The notes under the pieces are model-generated. The model had not been told where the DNA came from. It searched no databases and saw nothing but the letters and a program-made list of their open reading frames with translations. DNA of 64,000 bases, taken from assembly GCF_031458235.1 (NCBI RefSeq), contig NZ_JAVDYB010000001.1:2563001-2627000 (forward strand), read 5' to 3'. Each line of letters starts with the position of its first letter. Within the stretch, counting starts at the first letter, position 1. Source of the stretch: Catenuloplanes atrovinosus. Its GTDB lineage: Bacteria > Actinomycetota > Actinomycetes > Mycobacteriales > Micromonosporaceae. The position numbers were made by a program, and so were the translations under genes. Positions 35,864-46,328 of the stretch are shown here, one piece after another.

Positions 35864-36538
35864 ATGAATCGTCGATCCCTGCTCGGTGCCGCCGCTGCCA
35901 CCCACCGGAGGCCGGCCTGGTCACCCGAGAGCCCGCTCCGCGTCCAGGTGGTCGTCTTCGACGGCGTGGAGGAGATGGACTACACCGGGCCCTTCGAGAT
36001 CTTCTCGATCGCCGCCCGGATGAGTTCCGGCGCCGCGACCGTGACGCTGGCCGGCGGCGGCGAGCCCGGCGAGATCACCGGGTACTACGGTTCGCGGTTC
36101 ACCGTGACCGCGCGCCTGGACCCGGCCGCCGCCGACCTGATCGTCGTGCCCGGCGGCGGCTACGGCAACAAGACCGGCCCCGGCATCTGGGGCGAGATCG
36201 CCAAGGGCGTGATCCCGGCCGCGCTGCGGGCCGCGCCCCGGCCCGGCCTGACCATCTCCTCGCTGTGCACCGGCGCGTTCCTGCTCGCCGAGGCCGGCCT
36301 GCTCACCGGCCGCCGGTGCACCACGCACCACCTCACCACGGCCGAGATCGCCGAGCGCGGCGGCGTCATCACGAACGCGCGGGTGGTGGACGACGGCGAC
36401 GTGGTCACCGCCAGCGCGGTCACCTCCGGCATCGACCTCGCGCTGCACCTGGTCCGGCGCGAGCTGGGCGCGGACGTGGCGGTCCGGATCGAGAACCTGA
36501 TCGGATTCGAGCGCCGGGGCACGGTCTGGCGGGCCTGA
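35864..36538 (+). CDS. DJ-1/PfpI family protein
   Basis: A 224-aa DJ-1/PfpI superfamily protein. The core runs from VQVVVFDGVEEMDYTGPFEIF (about residues 25-45) through LIVVPGGGYG and the nucleophile elbow SSLCTGAFLLAEAGLL (cysteine about 136), without a C-terminal helix-turn-helix. It is thus a GlxA-like sensor domain alone or an isonitrile-hydratase-like enzyme. The first residues (MNRRSLLGAAAAT) look like the start of a Tat leader whose hydrophobic core is missing. It is converged upon by the dehydratase gene. Confidence 0.8.
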   Translation: MNRRSLLGAAAATHRRPAWSPESPLRVQVVVFDGVEEMDYTGPFEIFSIAARMSSGAATVTLAGGGEPGEITGYYGSRFTVTARLDPAAADLIVVPGGGYGNKTGPGIWGEIAKGVIPAALRAAPRPGLTISSLCTGAFLLAEAGLLTGRRCTTHHLTTAEIAERGGVITNARVVDDGDVVTASAVTSGIDLALHLVRRELGADVAVRIENLIGFERRGTVWRA

Positions 36539-36542
36539 GCGC

Positions 36543-37751
36543 TCACCAGTCGTGCACGGAACCGTCGAGGCGGCGTGCCACCGGCAGGTACTTCGCCTCG
36601 TACGGGAAGCGGGCCGCGGCCTCGTCGTCGTACTCCATGCCCAGCCCCGGCTCCTCGGACGGGAACAGCATGCCGTTCTCCAGCCGCGGCGTGCCCCGGA
36701 ACACCTCGTACGTCTCCGCCGTGTGTCCCATGTGCTCCTGGATGCCGAAGTTCGGCACGGTGATGTCCAGGTGCACGGCCGCCGCGACCGTGACCGGCGA
36801 CAGGTCGGTCGCGCCGTGCGAGCCGGTGCGCACCTGGTAGAGCGCGGCCAGGTCGAAGATGCGGCGCAGGTGCGTGATGCCGCCCGCGTGCACCACCGTG
36901 GTCCGCACGTAGTCGATCAGCTGCTCCGTGATCAGCGCCTGCACGTCCCAGATCGACGACAGCACCTCGCCGGTCGCGATCGGCGTGGTGGTGTGCCGCC
37001 GGATCAGCCGGAACGCCTCCTGGTTCTCGGCCGGCGTCGGATCCTCCATCCAGAACAGCCGCAGCCCTTCGACGCTCCTGCCGAACCGGGCCGCCTCGAT
37101 CGGGGTGAGTCGGTGGTGCACGTCGTGCAGCAGGTGGAAGCCGAACCCGAACCGCTCCCGCACCTTCGCCAGGTAGGCCGGCGCGTAGTCGAGATACGCC
37201 TCCGTGCTCCAGGCCTGCTCGTCCGGCAGGTTCGTGGCCGCCGGCTCGTAGAGCTGCCCCTTGCGCACGCCGTAACTGCCGCTCAGCCCCGGCACCGCGG
37301 CCTGCGCGCGGATCGCCTGGAAGCCCTGCTCCTGATAGCGCGCCACGTCGTCCAGCAGCGACTCCACGTCCGTGCCGCTGGCGTGGCAGTAGACCAGCAC
37401 GCCGTCCCGCGACCGGCCGCCGAGCAACTGGTAGACCGGCAGCCCCGCGACCTTGCCCTTGATGTCCCAGAGCGCCACGTCCACCGCCGCGATCGCGGTC
37501 ATCGTCACCGGCCCGCGCCGCCAGTAGGCACCGCGATACAGGTACTGCCAGGTGTCCTCGATGCGCGCCGGATCCCGGCCGATCAACAGCGGCGCCAGAT
37601 GATCCCGCAGGTAGGCGGCGACGGCCAGCTCACGCCCGTTCAGCGTGGCGTCGCCCAGCCCGGTCACACCGTCCGACGTGGTGATCCGCAGCGTCACGAA
37701 GTTGCGCCCCGGCGACGTCACCAACACCTCGACCCGATCGATCGTTGCCAC
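36543..37751 (-). CDS. enolase-superfamily mannonate dehydratase-like protein (ManD/RspA type)
   Basis: A 402-aa member of the mandelate racemase/enolase superfamily. It has the ManD-like [16 protein letters not shown] opening, LHDVHHRL metal/catalytic segment (about 210-217), the EDP and TGE metal ligands and [10 protein letters not shown] (about 313-322), which carries the general base of ManD enzymes. Close relatives dehydrate D-mannonate or D-gluconate, with many low-activity members. GTG at 37751 follows a GAGGAG ribosome site. A 115-codon in-frame extension covers a tandem repeat and is rejected as protein. Divalent metal (Mg2+) is expected. Confidence 0.88.
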   Translation of the reverse strand: MATIDRVEVLVTSPGRNFVTLRITTSDGVTGLGDATLNGRELAVAAYLRDHLAPLLIGRDPARIEDTWQYLYRGAYWRRGPVTMTAIAAVDVALWDIKGKVAGLPVYQLLGGRSRDGVLVYCHASGTDVESLLDDVARYQEQGFQAIRAQAAVPGLSGSYGVRKGQLYEPAATNLPDEQAWSTEAYLDYAPAYLAKVRERFGFGFHLLHDVHHRLTPIEAARFGRSVEGLRLFWMEDPTPAENQEAFRLIRRHTTTPIATGEVLSSIWDVQALITEQLIDYVRTTVVHAGGITHLRRIFDLAALYQVRTGSHGATDLSPVTVAAAVHLDITVPNFGIQEHMGHTAETYEVFRGTPRLENGMLFPSEEPGLGMEYDDEAAARFPYEAKYLPVARRLDGSVHDW

Positions 37752-37780
37752 GGTCCACTCCTCGATGTCGTAGTGCGATT

Positions 37781-37953
37781 CGCTGAGTTCGCCCCGGGGC
37801 CGAGCCCCGGACCCCACGATCGATGTGCCCGCTTCCGGCGTGGTCGCGATCCGCATGCTCCCGCGGGCGCTGAGTTTGCCCCGGGGCCGAGCCCCGGACC
37901 CCACGATCGATGTGCCCGCTTCCGGCGTGGTGCGGCCCGCATGCTCCCGCGGG
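37781..37953 (-). repeat. 87-bp tandem repeat, two copies (dispersed element)
   Basis: Copy one (37781-37867) and copy two (37868-37953) share a near-identical unit opening CGCTGAGTT and closing CATGCTCCCGCGGG, differing by a few bases and one indel. Part of the unit recurs inverted at 14483-14523, so it is a dispersed intergenic element. It contains CCCCGGGGCCGAGCCCCGG, able to fold strongly. It lies in the 341-bp gap upstream of the ManD-like gene, which otherwise has no gene. Confidence 0.85.
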
Positions 37954-38092
37954 CCAACCTCGCGCCGGCTCCGCCGCCGCTCCGCCGTCGCATCGGAGCC
38001 GGTGCCGCCGTGGGTCACCACGAGCCGCGGCCCGCGCCGTGCGCGTTTTCCGGCCGCGCGGGCCGCGCGGGCCGCAGATCGGCGACGTTCGT

Positions 38093-41000
38093 TCATGAGC
38101 CGGGGCAGCCGGCCGGGCGGGGGCGGGCCGCCGCCCGCTCGGCCGGGACGAGGACGTCGCAGACCGAGGTGAGCGCGCCCGCCGGGTCGAGCTGCCAGAG
38201 GCCCGCGGTGTTGTCGGCGGACGCGGTCAGCAGCAGGCCGGGGGAGCGGAACGTGATCGAGTAGATCAGGTTGACGTGGCCGGTGAGCTGTGCGATCAGC
38301 GTGCCGGTGGCGACGTCCCAGAGCCGGATCGTGTTGTCCACGTCGGTCGCGGTGGCGAGCGTCCGGCCGTCGGGGGAGTACGCGATCGCCCTGATCATGC
38401 CGGGGTGGGTGCCGAACGATCGGGCCGGGCCGCCGCCGTCGCCCGCGTAGATCTCGATGCGCCGGTCCACGCCGCCGACCGCGAGGTGCCGGCCGTCCGG
38501 GCTGCGGTCGGCGTCGATGATCTGGCGGGTGCCGACCGGGTGGACGGAGACCGGGGCCAGGTCGGACGTGCGCCAGGTGTGCACCCGCGCCGCGGTGGGC
38601 CGGCCGACCGCCCCGGTGACGTTCACGACCGCGCTGACCGTGCCGCCGTCCGGGCTGAACACCACGTCCACGGCGTTCTCGCCGCCGATGTCGAGCGTGC
38701 CGCGCTCGCGCAGCGTGGCCGTGTCGAACAGCAGCGCCAGCCCGGTGGAGAAGCCGTCCTCGTCCGGCGGGCCGGAGCCGGTGGCGGCCAGCATCGTGCC
38801 GTCCGGCGAGAACTCGATCTGGACCGGCGTGCCGAACCGGTCCGGCCGTCCCACGGTCAGCTCGCCGCGCACGCGGCCGTCCGGCGCGCGCACCTGCACC
38901 CGGCCGTCCGTGGTGGAGATCGCCATCGTGCCGTCCGGCGCGTACCGCAGGTCGTGGGCGGGCAGGCCGGTCTCCTCCGTGCGGACCGGGTCACGGGTGT
39001 CGGTGTCGGTGATGGTCAGCGTGCCGTCGCGGGAGACGCTGGCCACGCGCGGGCCCGCCGGGTCGGCCGCCGCGTCCACGACCGGCTCCGGATGGAAGAT
39101 CCAGTTGTCGCCGCGGCGGAACACGGCGGTCGGCGCCTCCGCGCCGGACACCACCACGACCCGGCCGTTCGCGGAGATCGCGACCGCGTTCGGCGCGCCG
39201 GTGAAGCCCACGAAGCCGCGGTTCTCCAGCCCGTCCGGCAGCGACCACGAGTTGAGGTGGGCGCGCTGGTCGGTGCCGAACGTGAGCAGCCGGTTGGTGG
39301 GCGTGATCACGAGCGGGTCGGGGGAGCGGAACCGGCCCGGATCGGTCAGCGTGCCGAGCTGCGCGCCGCCGTCCACCCGCCAGGTACGGATCACGCCGTC
39401 CTGGCCGTTGGTCACCAGCACGCCGTCCGCCGCCAGCGCGACGCGCACCGCGCCGGGCACGGCCGTCATCCGGGCGCCGTCGCGCAGCCGCCAGACCGCG
39501 GCGCCGCGCTGGGCGTCCGCGACCGCCGCGTACACCCCGTCCGGGCTGACCGCGAGGTCGAACGGGACCAGGTCGCCGATCGGGAACGACAGCGTCCGCC
39601 GCCCGGTCGCCGCGTCCCACGCGCTCAGCTCGTTGCCGTCGGCCGCGTCGATGCGCAGGGCCAGCAGCGTGTTGGTGCCGGGCTGCCAGGTGCGGGGCAG
39701 CCACGCCACGGCGCCGAGGGCGGGCAGCCGGCGCAGCAGCGTCCCGGCCGGCACCTCCCAGATCTGCACGCCGTCGGCGACCGGCACGCTGACCGCCAGG
39801 TACCGGCCGTCCGGTGAGAACGCCACGGAGAGCACGACCTGTCCGGCCGCGGCCACGAGGTCCGGGCCGATCCGGGTGAGCGTCGCGGTGTCCCACAGCT
39901 CGACGTGCCCGTCCGCGCGCCCGATCGCGATCCGCGAGCCGTCCGGGCTGACCGCGGCCGCGGGCCCGCCGAAGCCGGTGCCGAGCGTCCCGGCCGCGCT
40001 GGTCATCTGCGCGGACAGCAGGGCGCCGCGCGCCTCCGCGGTCGGCGACTCGTGCCAGGCGTCCACGGCGCGGCGCATCGCGGTCAGGTCGTCGCCGCCC
40101 AGCGCGGTCAGCGACTCCGCCGCGTACTGCCGCGACACCGCCTCCCGCCGCCGCTGCTGGGCGCCGAGCCCCTGGTCGACCGCGACCACCACGCCGGCCA
40201 CGGCCAGCAGCAGCGCCACGCCGAGCCCGGCCGCGAGCGCCCGCAGCCGGTGGGTACGCCGCCGGCGCGCGACCTCCGCCGACTCGGCCGCGACGGCGCT
40301 GGCCGCGAGGTACTCCCGGTACACGTCCGGCTCGCCGGCCGGGGCCGCGTTGGTCAGCTCCCGCGCGGCGGCCAGCCGGGCGCCGCGCAGCAGCAGGTCG
40401 GGGTCGCGGCCGGAGGCGTGCCAGTCCGTGGCCGCGTCGCCCAGCCGCTGGCGCAGCAGCAGTTCCTCGCGCGCGGTGGCCAGCCAGCCCGCCAGCCGTG
40501 GCCAGCTGGTCAGCAGCGCCTCGTGGCTGATCTCCACGGTGTCGTCGCCGGCGGTCAGCAGCCGCGCGGACACCAGCAGCCGCAGCACCTCCGCGTCGAT
40601 CACGCCGCGCGGCCCGCGCCGCCGCACCGGCGTACCGCCCTCGGCGATCGTGACCAGGCCGAGCATCGCGGTCCGCAGCCGGTCCCGCGCGCCCGGGTCG
40701 AGGCCGAGATAGATCCGCTCGGCGGTCTCCGCGACCGCGCGGTGGATGCCGCCGGTGGCCTGATAGCCGGCCACGGTCAGCCGGGTGCCCTCGCGCCGGT
40801 CCCAGGTGGCGCGCAGCGCGTGCGCGAGCAGCGGGAGCGTGCCCGGTTCGTACCGCCGGCCGGGTGTCCCCGGCGCGGTCAGGTCGCGCAGCAGCAGCTC
40901 GGTCAGGCCCGGCTCGACCTCCAGCCCGGCGCGCGCGGCCGGCCCGGTGACCGCGCGGCGCAGCTCGTCGTCGCCGAGCGGCTCGACCACGGTCATTCCG

Positions 41001-42208
41001 GCCGCGAGCATGCGGTCCAGCGGTGCCAGCTCGGTGCAGGCCGCGTAGAAGTCCGCGCGCACGCCCACCACCACGAGCGCCGGTGCGGCCTCGGCCAGCG
41101 CGGCCGCGAACGCGACCCGCTCCCGCGGGTCCGCGCACCGGGTGAACAGCTCCTCGAACTGGTCCACCACGATGATCGGCCGCTGTCCCTCCGCGGTCAG
41201 CCGCCGGATCACCGCCTGCCGCCCGTCGGTGGACGTGCCGGTCGCGGTCAGCGCCGCGATCCGCAGCGACAGCTCGGCCAGCGGGTGCTCGCCGGGCGTC
41301 ATCAGCACCCACGGCCACGCGGTCGCCTCCGCGCCGAGCCCGCCGGCCGCGATCGCGGGCAGCAGCCCGGCGCGCAACAGCGACGACTTCCCGGCCCCGG
41401 AGACGCCGGTGACGATCAGCGGCGGCCCGCCGACCCGCTGCTCCGCCAGCCGCCCGAGCAGCAGCGCGGTCTCCCGGTCCCGCCCGTGGAACCAGGGCGC
41501 GTCCTCCGGCTGGAAGCTGCTCAGCCCCGGGTACGGGCAGACCGCGTCGCCGGCCGGGGCCTCGCTCACCGCGGCCGGCACCGAGGAACGCAGCTGCGCG
41601 TAGGCGATCAGTTGCCGCCGGATGCCGTCCAGCCGCTGATGGAGCTCCACGCTCTGCACCGCCAGCCGGTCCCGCACCTCGTCCAGCACCCGCCGGGAGT
41701 CGGTCACCATCCAGCGCAGCTCAGCGACGTCCGCGCCGAGCACGGTGAACGCGGTGACCAGCTCGTCGCGCCACTCCGCGTCGTCCGCGTCGACCGCGGT
41801 CAGCGCGGTGCCGACCGCGTCCACCGCCTGCAGAAGCCGCCCCAGCTCGGCCCGCAGCGCGCGCCCGGTCTCGTCGTCGGTGGCCAGCAGCGGTTGCAGC
41901 GCCGCCGCGATCGCGGCCCGCCACTCCTCCTCGGACGGCTCCGGGCGCCCGCGGAACCGTCCCGCGGTCTTGGTGAGCGTGTCCGTGAGGACGCCGACGC
42001 CGATGCCGCCGAGCTGCCCCAGCGCCGCGGCGAACGCGGCGGGCAGCTGCAGCGCGACCGCGGCCACCGGCGCGATCGTGGACGCGGCCACGAACGCCAG
42101 GATCGCGATCGGCCCGGCCCGCCGCATCCCACGCCCGGCGCCGCGCACCCACGCGGTGACGCCCTGGCGGGCGCGATCGGCGGCGGGACGATCCACAGTG
42201 CCATTCAA
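38093..42208 (-). CDS. membrane-linked nSTAND1 NTPase with WD40 propeller
   Basis: A 1371-aa STAND protein. N-terminal hydrophobic helices (about residues 32-60) precede a helical region, then [20 protein letters not shown] (about 224-243), the classic nSTAND1 entry. Walker A is [11 protein letters not shown] (about 265), Walker [11 protein letters not shown] (about 345). Another membrane helix lies near 665-685 and is followed by about a dozen WD40-like repeats with a [11 protein letters not shown]-type pattern. The start is TTG 42208, or possibly GTG 42196. The effector output is not obvious. Regulatory and defence roles are both known for STAND proteins. Confidence 0.85.
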   Translation of the reverse strand: MNGTVDRPAADRARQGVTAWVRGAGRGMRRAGPIAILAFVAASTIAPVAAVALQLPAAFAAALGQLGGIGVGVLTDTLTKTAGRFRGRPEPSEEEWRAAIAAALQPLLATDDETGRALRAELGRLLQAVDAVGTALTAVDADDAEWRDELVTAFTVLGADVAELRWMVTDSRRVLDEVRDRLAVQSVELHQRLDGIRRQLIAYAQLRSSVPAAVSEAPAGDAVCPYPGLSSFQPEDAPWFHGRDRETALLLGRLAEQRVGGPPLIVTGVSGAGKSSLLRAGLLPAIAAGGLGAEATAWPWVLMTPGEHPLAELSLRIAALTATGTSTDGRQAVIRRLTAEGQRPIIVVDQFEELFTRCADPRERVAFAAALAEAAPALVVVGVRADFYAACTELAPLDRMLAAGMTVVEPLGDDELRRAVTGPAARAGLEVEPGLTELLLRDLTAPGTPGRRYEPGTLPLLAHALRATWDRREGTRLTVAGYQATGGIHRAVAETAERIYLGLDPGARDRLRTAMLGLVTIAEGGTPVRRRGPRGVIDAEVLRLLVSARLLTAGDDTVEISHEALLTSWPRLAGWLATAREELLLRQRLGDAATDWHASGRDPDLLLRGARLAAARELTNAAPAGEPDVYREYLAASAVAAESAEVARRRRTHRLRALAAGLGVALLLAVAGVVVAVDQGLGAQQRRREAVSRQYAAESLTALGGDDLTAMRRAVDAWHESPTAEARGALLSAQMTSAAGTLGTGFGGPAAAVSPDGSRIAIGRADGHVELWDTATLTRIGPDLVAAAGQVVLSVAFSPDGRYLAVSVPVADGVQIWEVPAGTLLRRLPALGAVAWLPRTWQPGTNTLLALRIDAADGNELSAWDAATGRRTLSFPIGDLVPFDLAVSPDGVYAAVADAQRGAAVWRLRDGARMTAVPGAVRVALAADGVLVTNGQDGVIRTWRVDGGAQLGTLTDPGRFRSPDPLVITPTNRLLTFGTDQRAHLNSWSLPDGLENRGFVGFTGAPNAVAISANGRVVVVSGAEAPTAVFRRGDNWIFHPEPVVDAAADPAGPRVASVSRDGTLTITDTDTRDPVRTEETGLPAHDLRYAPDGTMAISTTDGRVQVRAPDGRVRGELTVGRPDRFGTPVQIEFSPDGTMLAATGSGPPDEDGFSTGLALLFDTATLRERGTLDIGGENAVDVVFSPDGGTVSAVVNVTGAVGRPTAARVHTWRTSDLAPVSVHPVGTRQIIDADRSPDGRHLAVGGVDRRIEIYAGDGGGPARSFGTHPGMIRAIAYSPDGRTLATATDVDNTIRLWDVATGTLIAQLTGHVNLIYSITFRSPGLLLTASADNTAGLWQLDPAGALTSVCDVLVPAERAAARPRPAGCPGS

Positions 42209-42227
42209 GGGCCCCGAACGACGGCCG

Positions 42228-42872
42228 TCAATCGTGGAAAGGGGCGGCCATCAGCACCTCGTCCACCGTGGGCAGTGCGAAACCTGGCACGTGCCGGCGG
42301 CCGACCTCGGCGAAGTAGTGCATCATCACGCCGGCCGGCTTCTCCGCGCAGATCGCGATCATCGTGTCCAGCGCGTCCTTCTTGAAACCCCGCCGTGGGT
42401 ACGCCGAGACGATCTCGTCCAGCGCGCCGTCCGGCAGCGCGTCGAGCCCCACGCCGGCGAAGTCCAGCCCGGACCCGAGCGCCACGATCGCGATCTCCGG
42501 CCGCTTGCGCAGCGCGATGCCGAAGGACGTGTGCAGCGCGATCGCGTCCCACACCAGGTCCGCCGTCTCCGCCGCCACGCCGTTGCCGTCCAGGAACGCC
42601 CGCGCCGCGTCCGCGCCGTCCACCTCGAACCGCTCCGCCGGCGTCCAGAACGCCCGCAGCAGCCCCAGGTCGTGCAGCACGCACGCGGCGAACGCCACCT
42701 CCTCGTCGAAGGCGGTCCCGGCCCGCCCGAGCTGGATCGCCCCGAACACGTACGTCCGCAGTACGTGATTGACCAGCAGCTCCGGCATCGTCTCCCGCGC
42801 GTACGCGATCGTCCGCCGGGCCAGCTCCGTCCGCGGGATCCGAACGCCCGCCACCTCACCGATCTCGTTCAT
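42228..42872 (-). CDS. HD-domain phosphohydrolase-like protein
   Basis: A 214-aa HD-fold metal-dependent protein. Histidine in NHVLRTYVFG (about residue 35), the HD doublet in ACVLHDLGLL (about 67-68) and a later conserved ALHTSFGIAL fit the cyanamide-hydratase-like branch of HD proteins. Its reaction cannot be set from sequence. The start at 42872 (MNEIGEVAGVRI) is the only good one. It lies 19 bp upstream of the nSTAND1 gene in the same direction, so co-transcription is possible. Confidence 0.8.
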   Translation of the reverse strand: MNEIGEVAGVRIPRTELARRTIAYARETMPELLVNHVLRTYVFGAIQLGRAGTAFDEEVAFAACVLHDLGLLRAFWTPAERFEVDGADAARAFLDGNGVAAETADLVWDAIALHTSFGIALRKRPEIAIVALGSGLDFAGVGLDALPDGALDEIVSAYPRRGFKKDALDTMIAICAEKPAGVMMHYFAEVGRRHVPGFALPTVDEVLMAAPFHD

Positions 42873-43212
42873 GCCCCGACCGTAGGCACTCCGGCCCCGG
42901 GAAACCGGCCGTGATCAGGACGAACACCGACGGATTCCCGCCATGGGCGGCGCTCAGCGCGTCCCGCCCGGGGCCGGCCGCCAGCCCGTCCCCGCAACTC
43001 CGCAGCCATGCTCCGATCATGACGGTTCGGGCCGCGACCGGTACGCGCGGGCGGCGCATCCGCTGGAGATCGCGGGGAAAAGCCCTGAAGGCCGAACTTT
43101 CGCTCATTCGGAGAAAAGTTTTTGAAGTGCGCATCGAAAGATCTAGACGTGCTGACGGAAGTGATCCAGGATGTTCACAGCCTCGCATCAAACCGGTAAC
43201 CGGGGAGCGCAC
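42873..43212. promoter_or_regulatory. promoter region of the PA14/DUF1080 gene
   Basis: No gene seen. About 110 bases before the DUF1080-protein start, CGAACTTTCG (43096-43105) and AGAAAAGTTTTT (43112-43123) form an imperfect inverted repeat around AACTTT/AAAGTT. This recalls the GAAANTTTC-like cis-elements described upstream of Streptomyces polysaccharidase genes; the link is inferential. GGGGAG at 43202-43207 is the ribosome site of the next gene. Confidence 0.4.
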
Positions 43213-46176
43213 ATGAGACGTCTGTCAGTGGCCGCCCTGCTCATCACCGCCGTCACCACGATCACCGCGGCGCCGGCACCGGCGTTCGCGGCCGATCCGC
43301 TGCCGCAGGAACCGGGGGTGACACTTCGGACGTACGACATCGGGGTGCCGCTCAGCCGGGTCTGCGAGCTCAAGCCCGGGCAGACGCCCAACGTGGACAA
43401 GCTCATGCCCACCATCGACTGGTCCACCGACGAGCACTTCGGCCTGCAGAGCAACTTCGTCACGCACGCGCTGGCGAACCTGACCGTGCCCGCGAACGGC
43501 GGCTACACGTTCCGGCTGACCAGCGACGACGGCTCGAAGCTGTGGATCGGCGACACGCTCGTCGTCGACCACGACGGGCTGCACGGCGCCGAGCCGAAGG
43601 ACGGCACGATCGACCTCACCGCGGGCGTGCACCCGCTGCGCATCGAGCACTTCGAGCGGGACGGCGGCCAGGAGCTGCGGCTGGCCTGGCGCACGCCGGG
43701 CGCGGCCGACTTCGCCACCGTGCCGAACAGCGCGCTCACCACGGACGCGGGCGTGGTCCGGGTGACCGCGCCGGGCCGCAAGGAGTGCGTCTCCGGCACC
43801 GACACGCCGGGGGACGGCCTGCCGCTCACCGCGGTCAACCCGGGGTACACGCTGACGGATCTCCGCCCGCCGGGCTTCGAGCCGCAGGTCAGCGGCATCG
43901 CGTGGCGGCCGGACAAGAAGATGGTGCTCACCACCTGGGGCGGCTCGGACAAGCTGGAGGGCGAGGTCTACCTGGTCGAGAACGTGACGGGTAAGACCGG
44001 GCCGGCCAGCGTCAAGTACACCCGCATCGCGGGCGGGCTCAAGGAGCCGATGGGCGTGGCCGTGGTCGACGGCATGGTCTACGTGTCGCAGAAGCACGAG
44101 CTGACCGAGCTGCGCGACACCGACGGCGACCAGATCCTGGACGCCCGCCGCACGGTGGCGACCTGGCCGTTCGGCGGCAACTTCCACGAGTTCGCGTTCG
44201 GCCTGCTCTACCGGAACGGCAACTTCTACCTGAACCTGTCCGTGTCGATCAACTACGGCGGCGCGACCACGGACCCGCAGCCGGTCGGCGGGCGCGGCAC
44301 GCACATCGTGGTCAACCGGCGCACCGGCAAGGTCACCACGGTCGCGGGCGGGCTCCGCACGCCGAACGGCATCGGCTGGGGGCCGAACAACTCCATCTAC
44401 GTGACCGACAACCAGGGTGGCTGGCTGCCGTCGTCCAAGCTGCTCAAGATCCAGGACAAGGCGTTCTACAACCACTACACCAACCCGGACGGGCCGTTCG
44501 ACGCGAACCCGGTGACCCGGCCGGTGCTGTGGCTGCCGCAGAACCAGATCGCGAACTCGCCCAGCACGCCGGTGCTGCTCGACTCCGGTCCGTACCGTGG
44601 CCAGCTCCTGATCGGTGACGTCACCTACGGCGGGCTGCAGCGCGCCGCGCTGGAGACCGTGCACGGCGTGGAGCAGGGCGCGGTCTTCCGGCACACGCAG
44701 GGCCTGGAGGCCGGCATCAACCGCGTGTCGATCGGCCCGGACGGCGCGATCTACGTCGGCGGGCTCGGCGCGGAGGGCAACTGGGGGCAGGCCGGCAAGC
44801 AGTGGTTCGGCCTGCAGAAGCTCACCCCGAACGGCACCAGCGTCTTCGACATGAAGACCATGAAGGCGGTGCCGGGCGGGTTCAAGATCGAGTACACCGA
44901 GCCGCTGTCCGACGCCACCGTCGCGAAGCTGCCCACCGCGTACCAGCTGGAGCAGTGGCGCTACGTGCCGACCGCGCAGTACGGCGGCCCCGAGGTCGAC
45001 CTCGAGACGCTCGCCGTGACCGCCGCGACCGTCTCCTCCGACCGCAGGACGGTCACGCTGACCGTGCCCGGGCTGCGCCGGGACCGCGTCGTGCACCTGC
45101 GCTCACCGCGCCCGTTCGCCGCCCGGGACGGCGAGGCACTGTGGAGCACCGAGGCCTGGTACACCATGAACGAGCTGCCCGGCCCGAAGGCGCAGCAGGT
45201 GTTCTACGAGGCCGAGGAGGGCAACCGGGAGGGCGGCGCGTCGCTGGCCACCGACCACCGCGGCTACTCCGGCATCGGCTTCACCGCCGGCTTCGGCAAC
45301 CTGAACGCGTCCACCACCATGCACGTCACCGTGGACAAGGCCGGCGACTACGCGGTCGGCCTGCGCTACTCCAACGGCCCCGACCCGTTCAGCGGCACCA
45401 AGACCGTCAGCGTGTACGTCAACGGCCGCAAGATCAAGCAGGTGTCGCTGCCGACCACGGTCACGTGGGAGGAATGGGCGATGGTCACGGAGAAGCTGTC
45501 GCTGCGCAAGGGCGCGAACACGATCCAGTACCGGGTGGACGCCACCGACACCGGCCACGTCAACCTGGACCTGATCAGCGTGCGCACGCCCGGCAAGCGC
45601 ATCCCACTGTTCGACGGCGCGAACCTGGACAACTGGCAGCACACCGACGGCCGCCGTCCGCAGTGGCCGCTCGTCTCCGGCGGCGCCACCGAGGTCTGCT
45701 GCGGCGACCTGCGCACCAAGGAGGCGTACGGCGACTACAAGCTGCACGTGGAGTTCAAGGTTCCGCTGCTGCCGCCGGAGGTCACCGGCCAGGACCGCGG
45801 CAACAGCGGCGTCTACCAGCAGGAACGCTACGAGGTCCAGGTCCTCGACTCGTACGGCGACACCACGCTCGCCAACAACGAGGCCGGCGCGATCTACCAG
45901 CACAAGGCGCCGGACGTCAACGCGGCCACCGCACCGGAGACGTGGCAGACGTACGACATCACGTTCCGCGCGGCCCGCTACGACGCCACCGGCGTCAAGA
46001 CCGAGAACGCCCGCATCACGGTGATCTGGAACGGCCGCAAGATCCACGACAACGTCGAGATCCCGGCCGGCACCGGCGGCAACATCGCCGAGGGCCCGTC
46101 CACCGGCGCCATCCGCCTCCAGGACCACGGCAACAAGGTGCAATACCGCAACATCTGGATCGAACCAGCCGCGTAG
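43213..46176 (+). CDS. secreted PA14 / propeller / CBM / DUF1080 glycan-active protein
   Basis: A 987-aa exported protein with a Sec leader cleaved near AFA-AD (residue 27). Domains: PA14 (about 43-182, with FRLTSDDGSKLWIGDTLVVD), glucose/sorbosone-dehydrogenase-like propeller (about 206-560), a carbohydrate-binding beta-sandwich (about 663-795, starting YEAEEGN) and a C-terminal DUF1080 domain (about 796-987, starting PLFDGANLDNWQ). Pfam calls DUF1080 3-keto-disaccharide hydrolase. Start ATG 43213 has GGGGAG upstream. The composition suggests capture and cleavage of oxidised glycosides outside the cell. Confidence 0.88.
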   Translation: MRRLSVAALLITAVTTITAAPAPAFAADPLPQEPGVTLRTYDIGVPLSRVCELKPGQTPNVDKLMPTIDWSTDEHFGLQSNFVTHALANLTVPANGGYTFRLTSDDGSKLWIGDTLVVDHDGLHGAEPKDGTIDLTAGVHPLRIEHFERDGGQELRLAWRTPGAADFATVPNSALTTDAGVVRVTAPGRKECVSGTDTPGDGLPLTAVNPGYTLTDLRPPGFEPQVSGIAWRPDKKMVLTTWGGSDKLEGEVYLVENVTGKTGPASVKYTRIAGGLKEPMGVAVVDGMVYVSQKHELTELRDTDGDQILDARRTVATWPFGGNFHEFAFGLLYRNGNFYLNLSVSINYGGATTDPQPVGGRGTHIVVNRRTGKVTTVAGGLRTPNGIGWGPNNSIYVTDNQGGWLPSSKLLKIQDKAFYNHYTNPDGPFDANPVTRPVLWLPQNQIANSPSTPVLLDSGPYRGQLLIGDVTYGGLQRAALETVHGVEQGAVFRHTQGLEAGINRVSIGPDGAIYVGGLGAEGNWGQAGKQWFGLQKLTPNGTSVFDMKTMKAVPGGFKIEYTEPLSDATVAKLPTAYQLEQWRYVPTAQYGGPEVDLETLAVTAATVSSDRRTVTLTVPGLRRDRVVHLRSPRPFAARDGEALWSTEAWYTMNELPGPKAQQVFYEAEEGNREGGASLATDHRGYSGIGFTAGFGNLNASTTMHVTVDKAGDYAVGLRYSNGPDPFSGTKTVSVYVNGRKIKQVSLPTTVTWEEWAMVTEKLSLRKGANTIQYRVDATDTGHVNLDLISVRTPGKRIPLFDGANLDNWQHTDGRRPQWPLVSGGATEVCCGDLRTKEAYGDYKLHVEFKVPLLPPEVTGQDRGNSGVYQQERYEVQVLDSYGDTTLANNEAGAIYQHKAPDVNAATAPETWQTYDITFRAARYDATGVKTENARITVIWNGRKIHDNVEIPAGTGGNIAEGPSTGAIRLQDHGNKVQYRNIWIEPAA

Positions 46177-46328
46177 CGGCCACCTTTCGGCCCCGGCGGC
46201 GAGTGTGCCGCCGGGGCCACCGGCATGCCCGGATAAGCCGGTGCCGCCAGTGCCGCTGGTGACACCAGGGTCGGCCCGCGACTCGCTGCGCCTCACTCCG
46301 CGCGTGTCGCCGCCCAGGTCACCGCCCG

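Noticed and set aside
37752-38096. N-terminal extension of the ManD-like protein beginning in an ATGA overlap with the WD40 gene
   Set aside because: Translates an intergenic tandem repeat and Arg-rich low-complexity sequence; a strong GAGGAG site supports GTG 37751.
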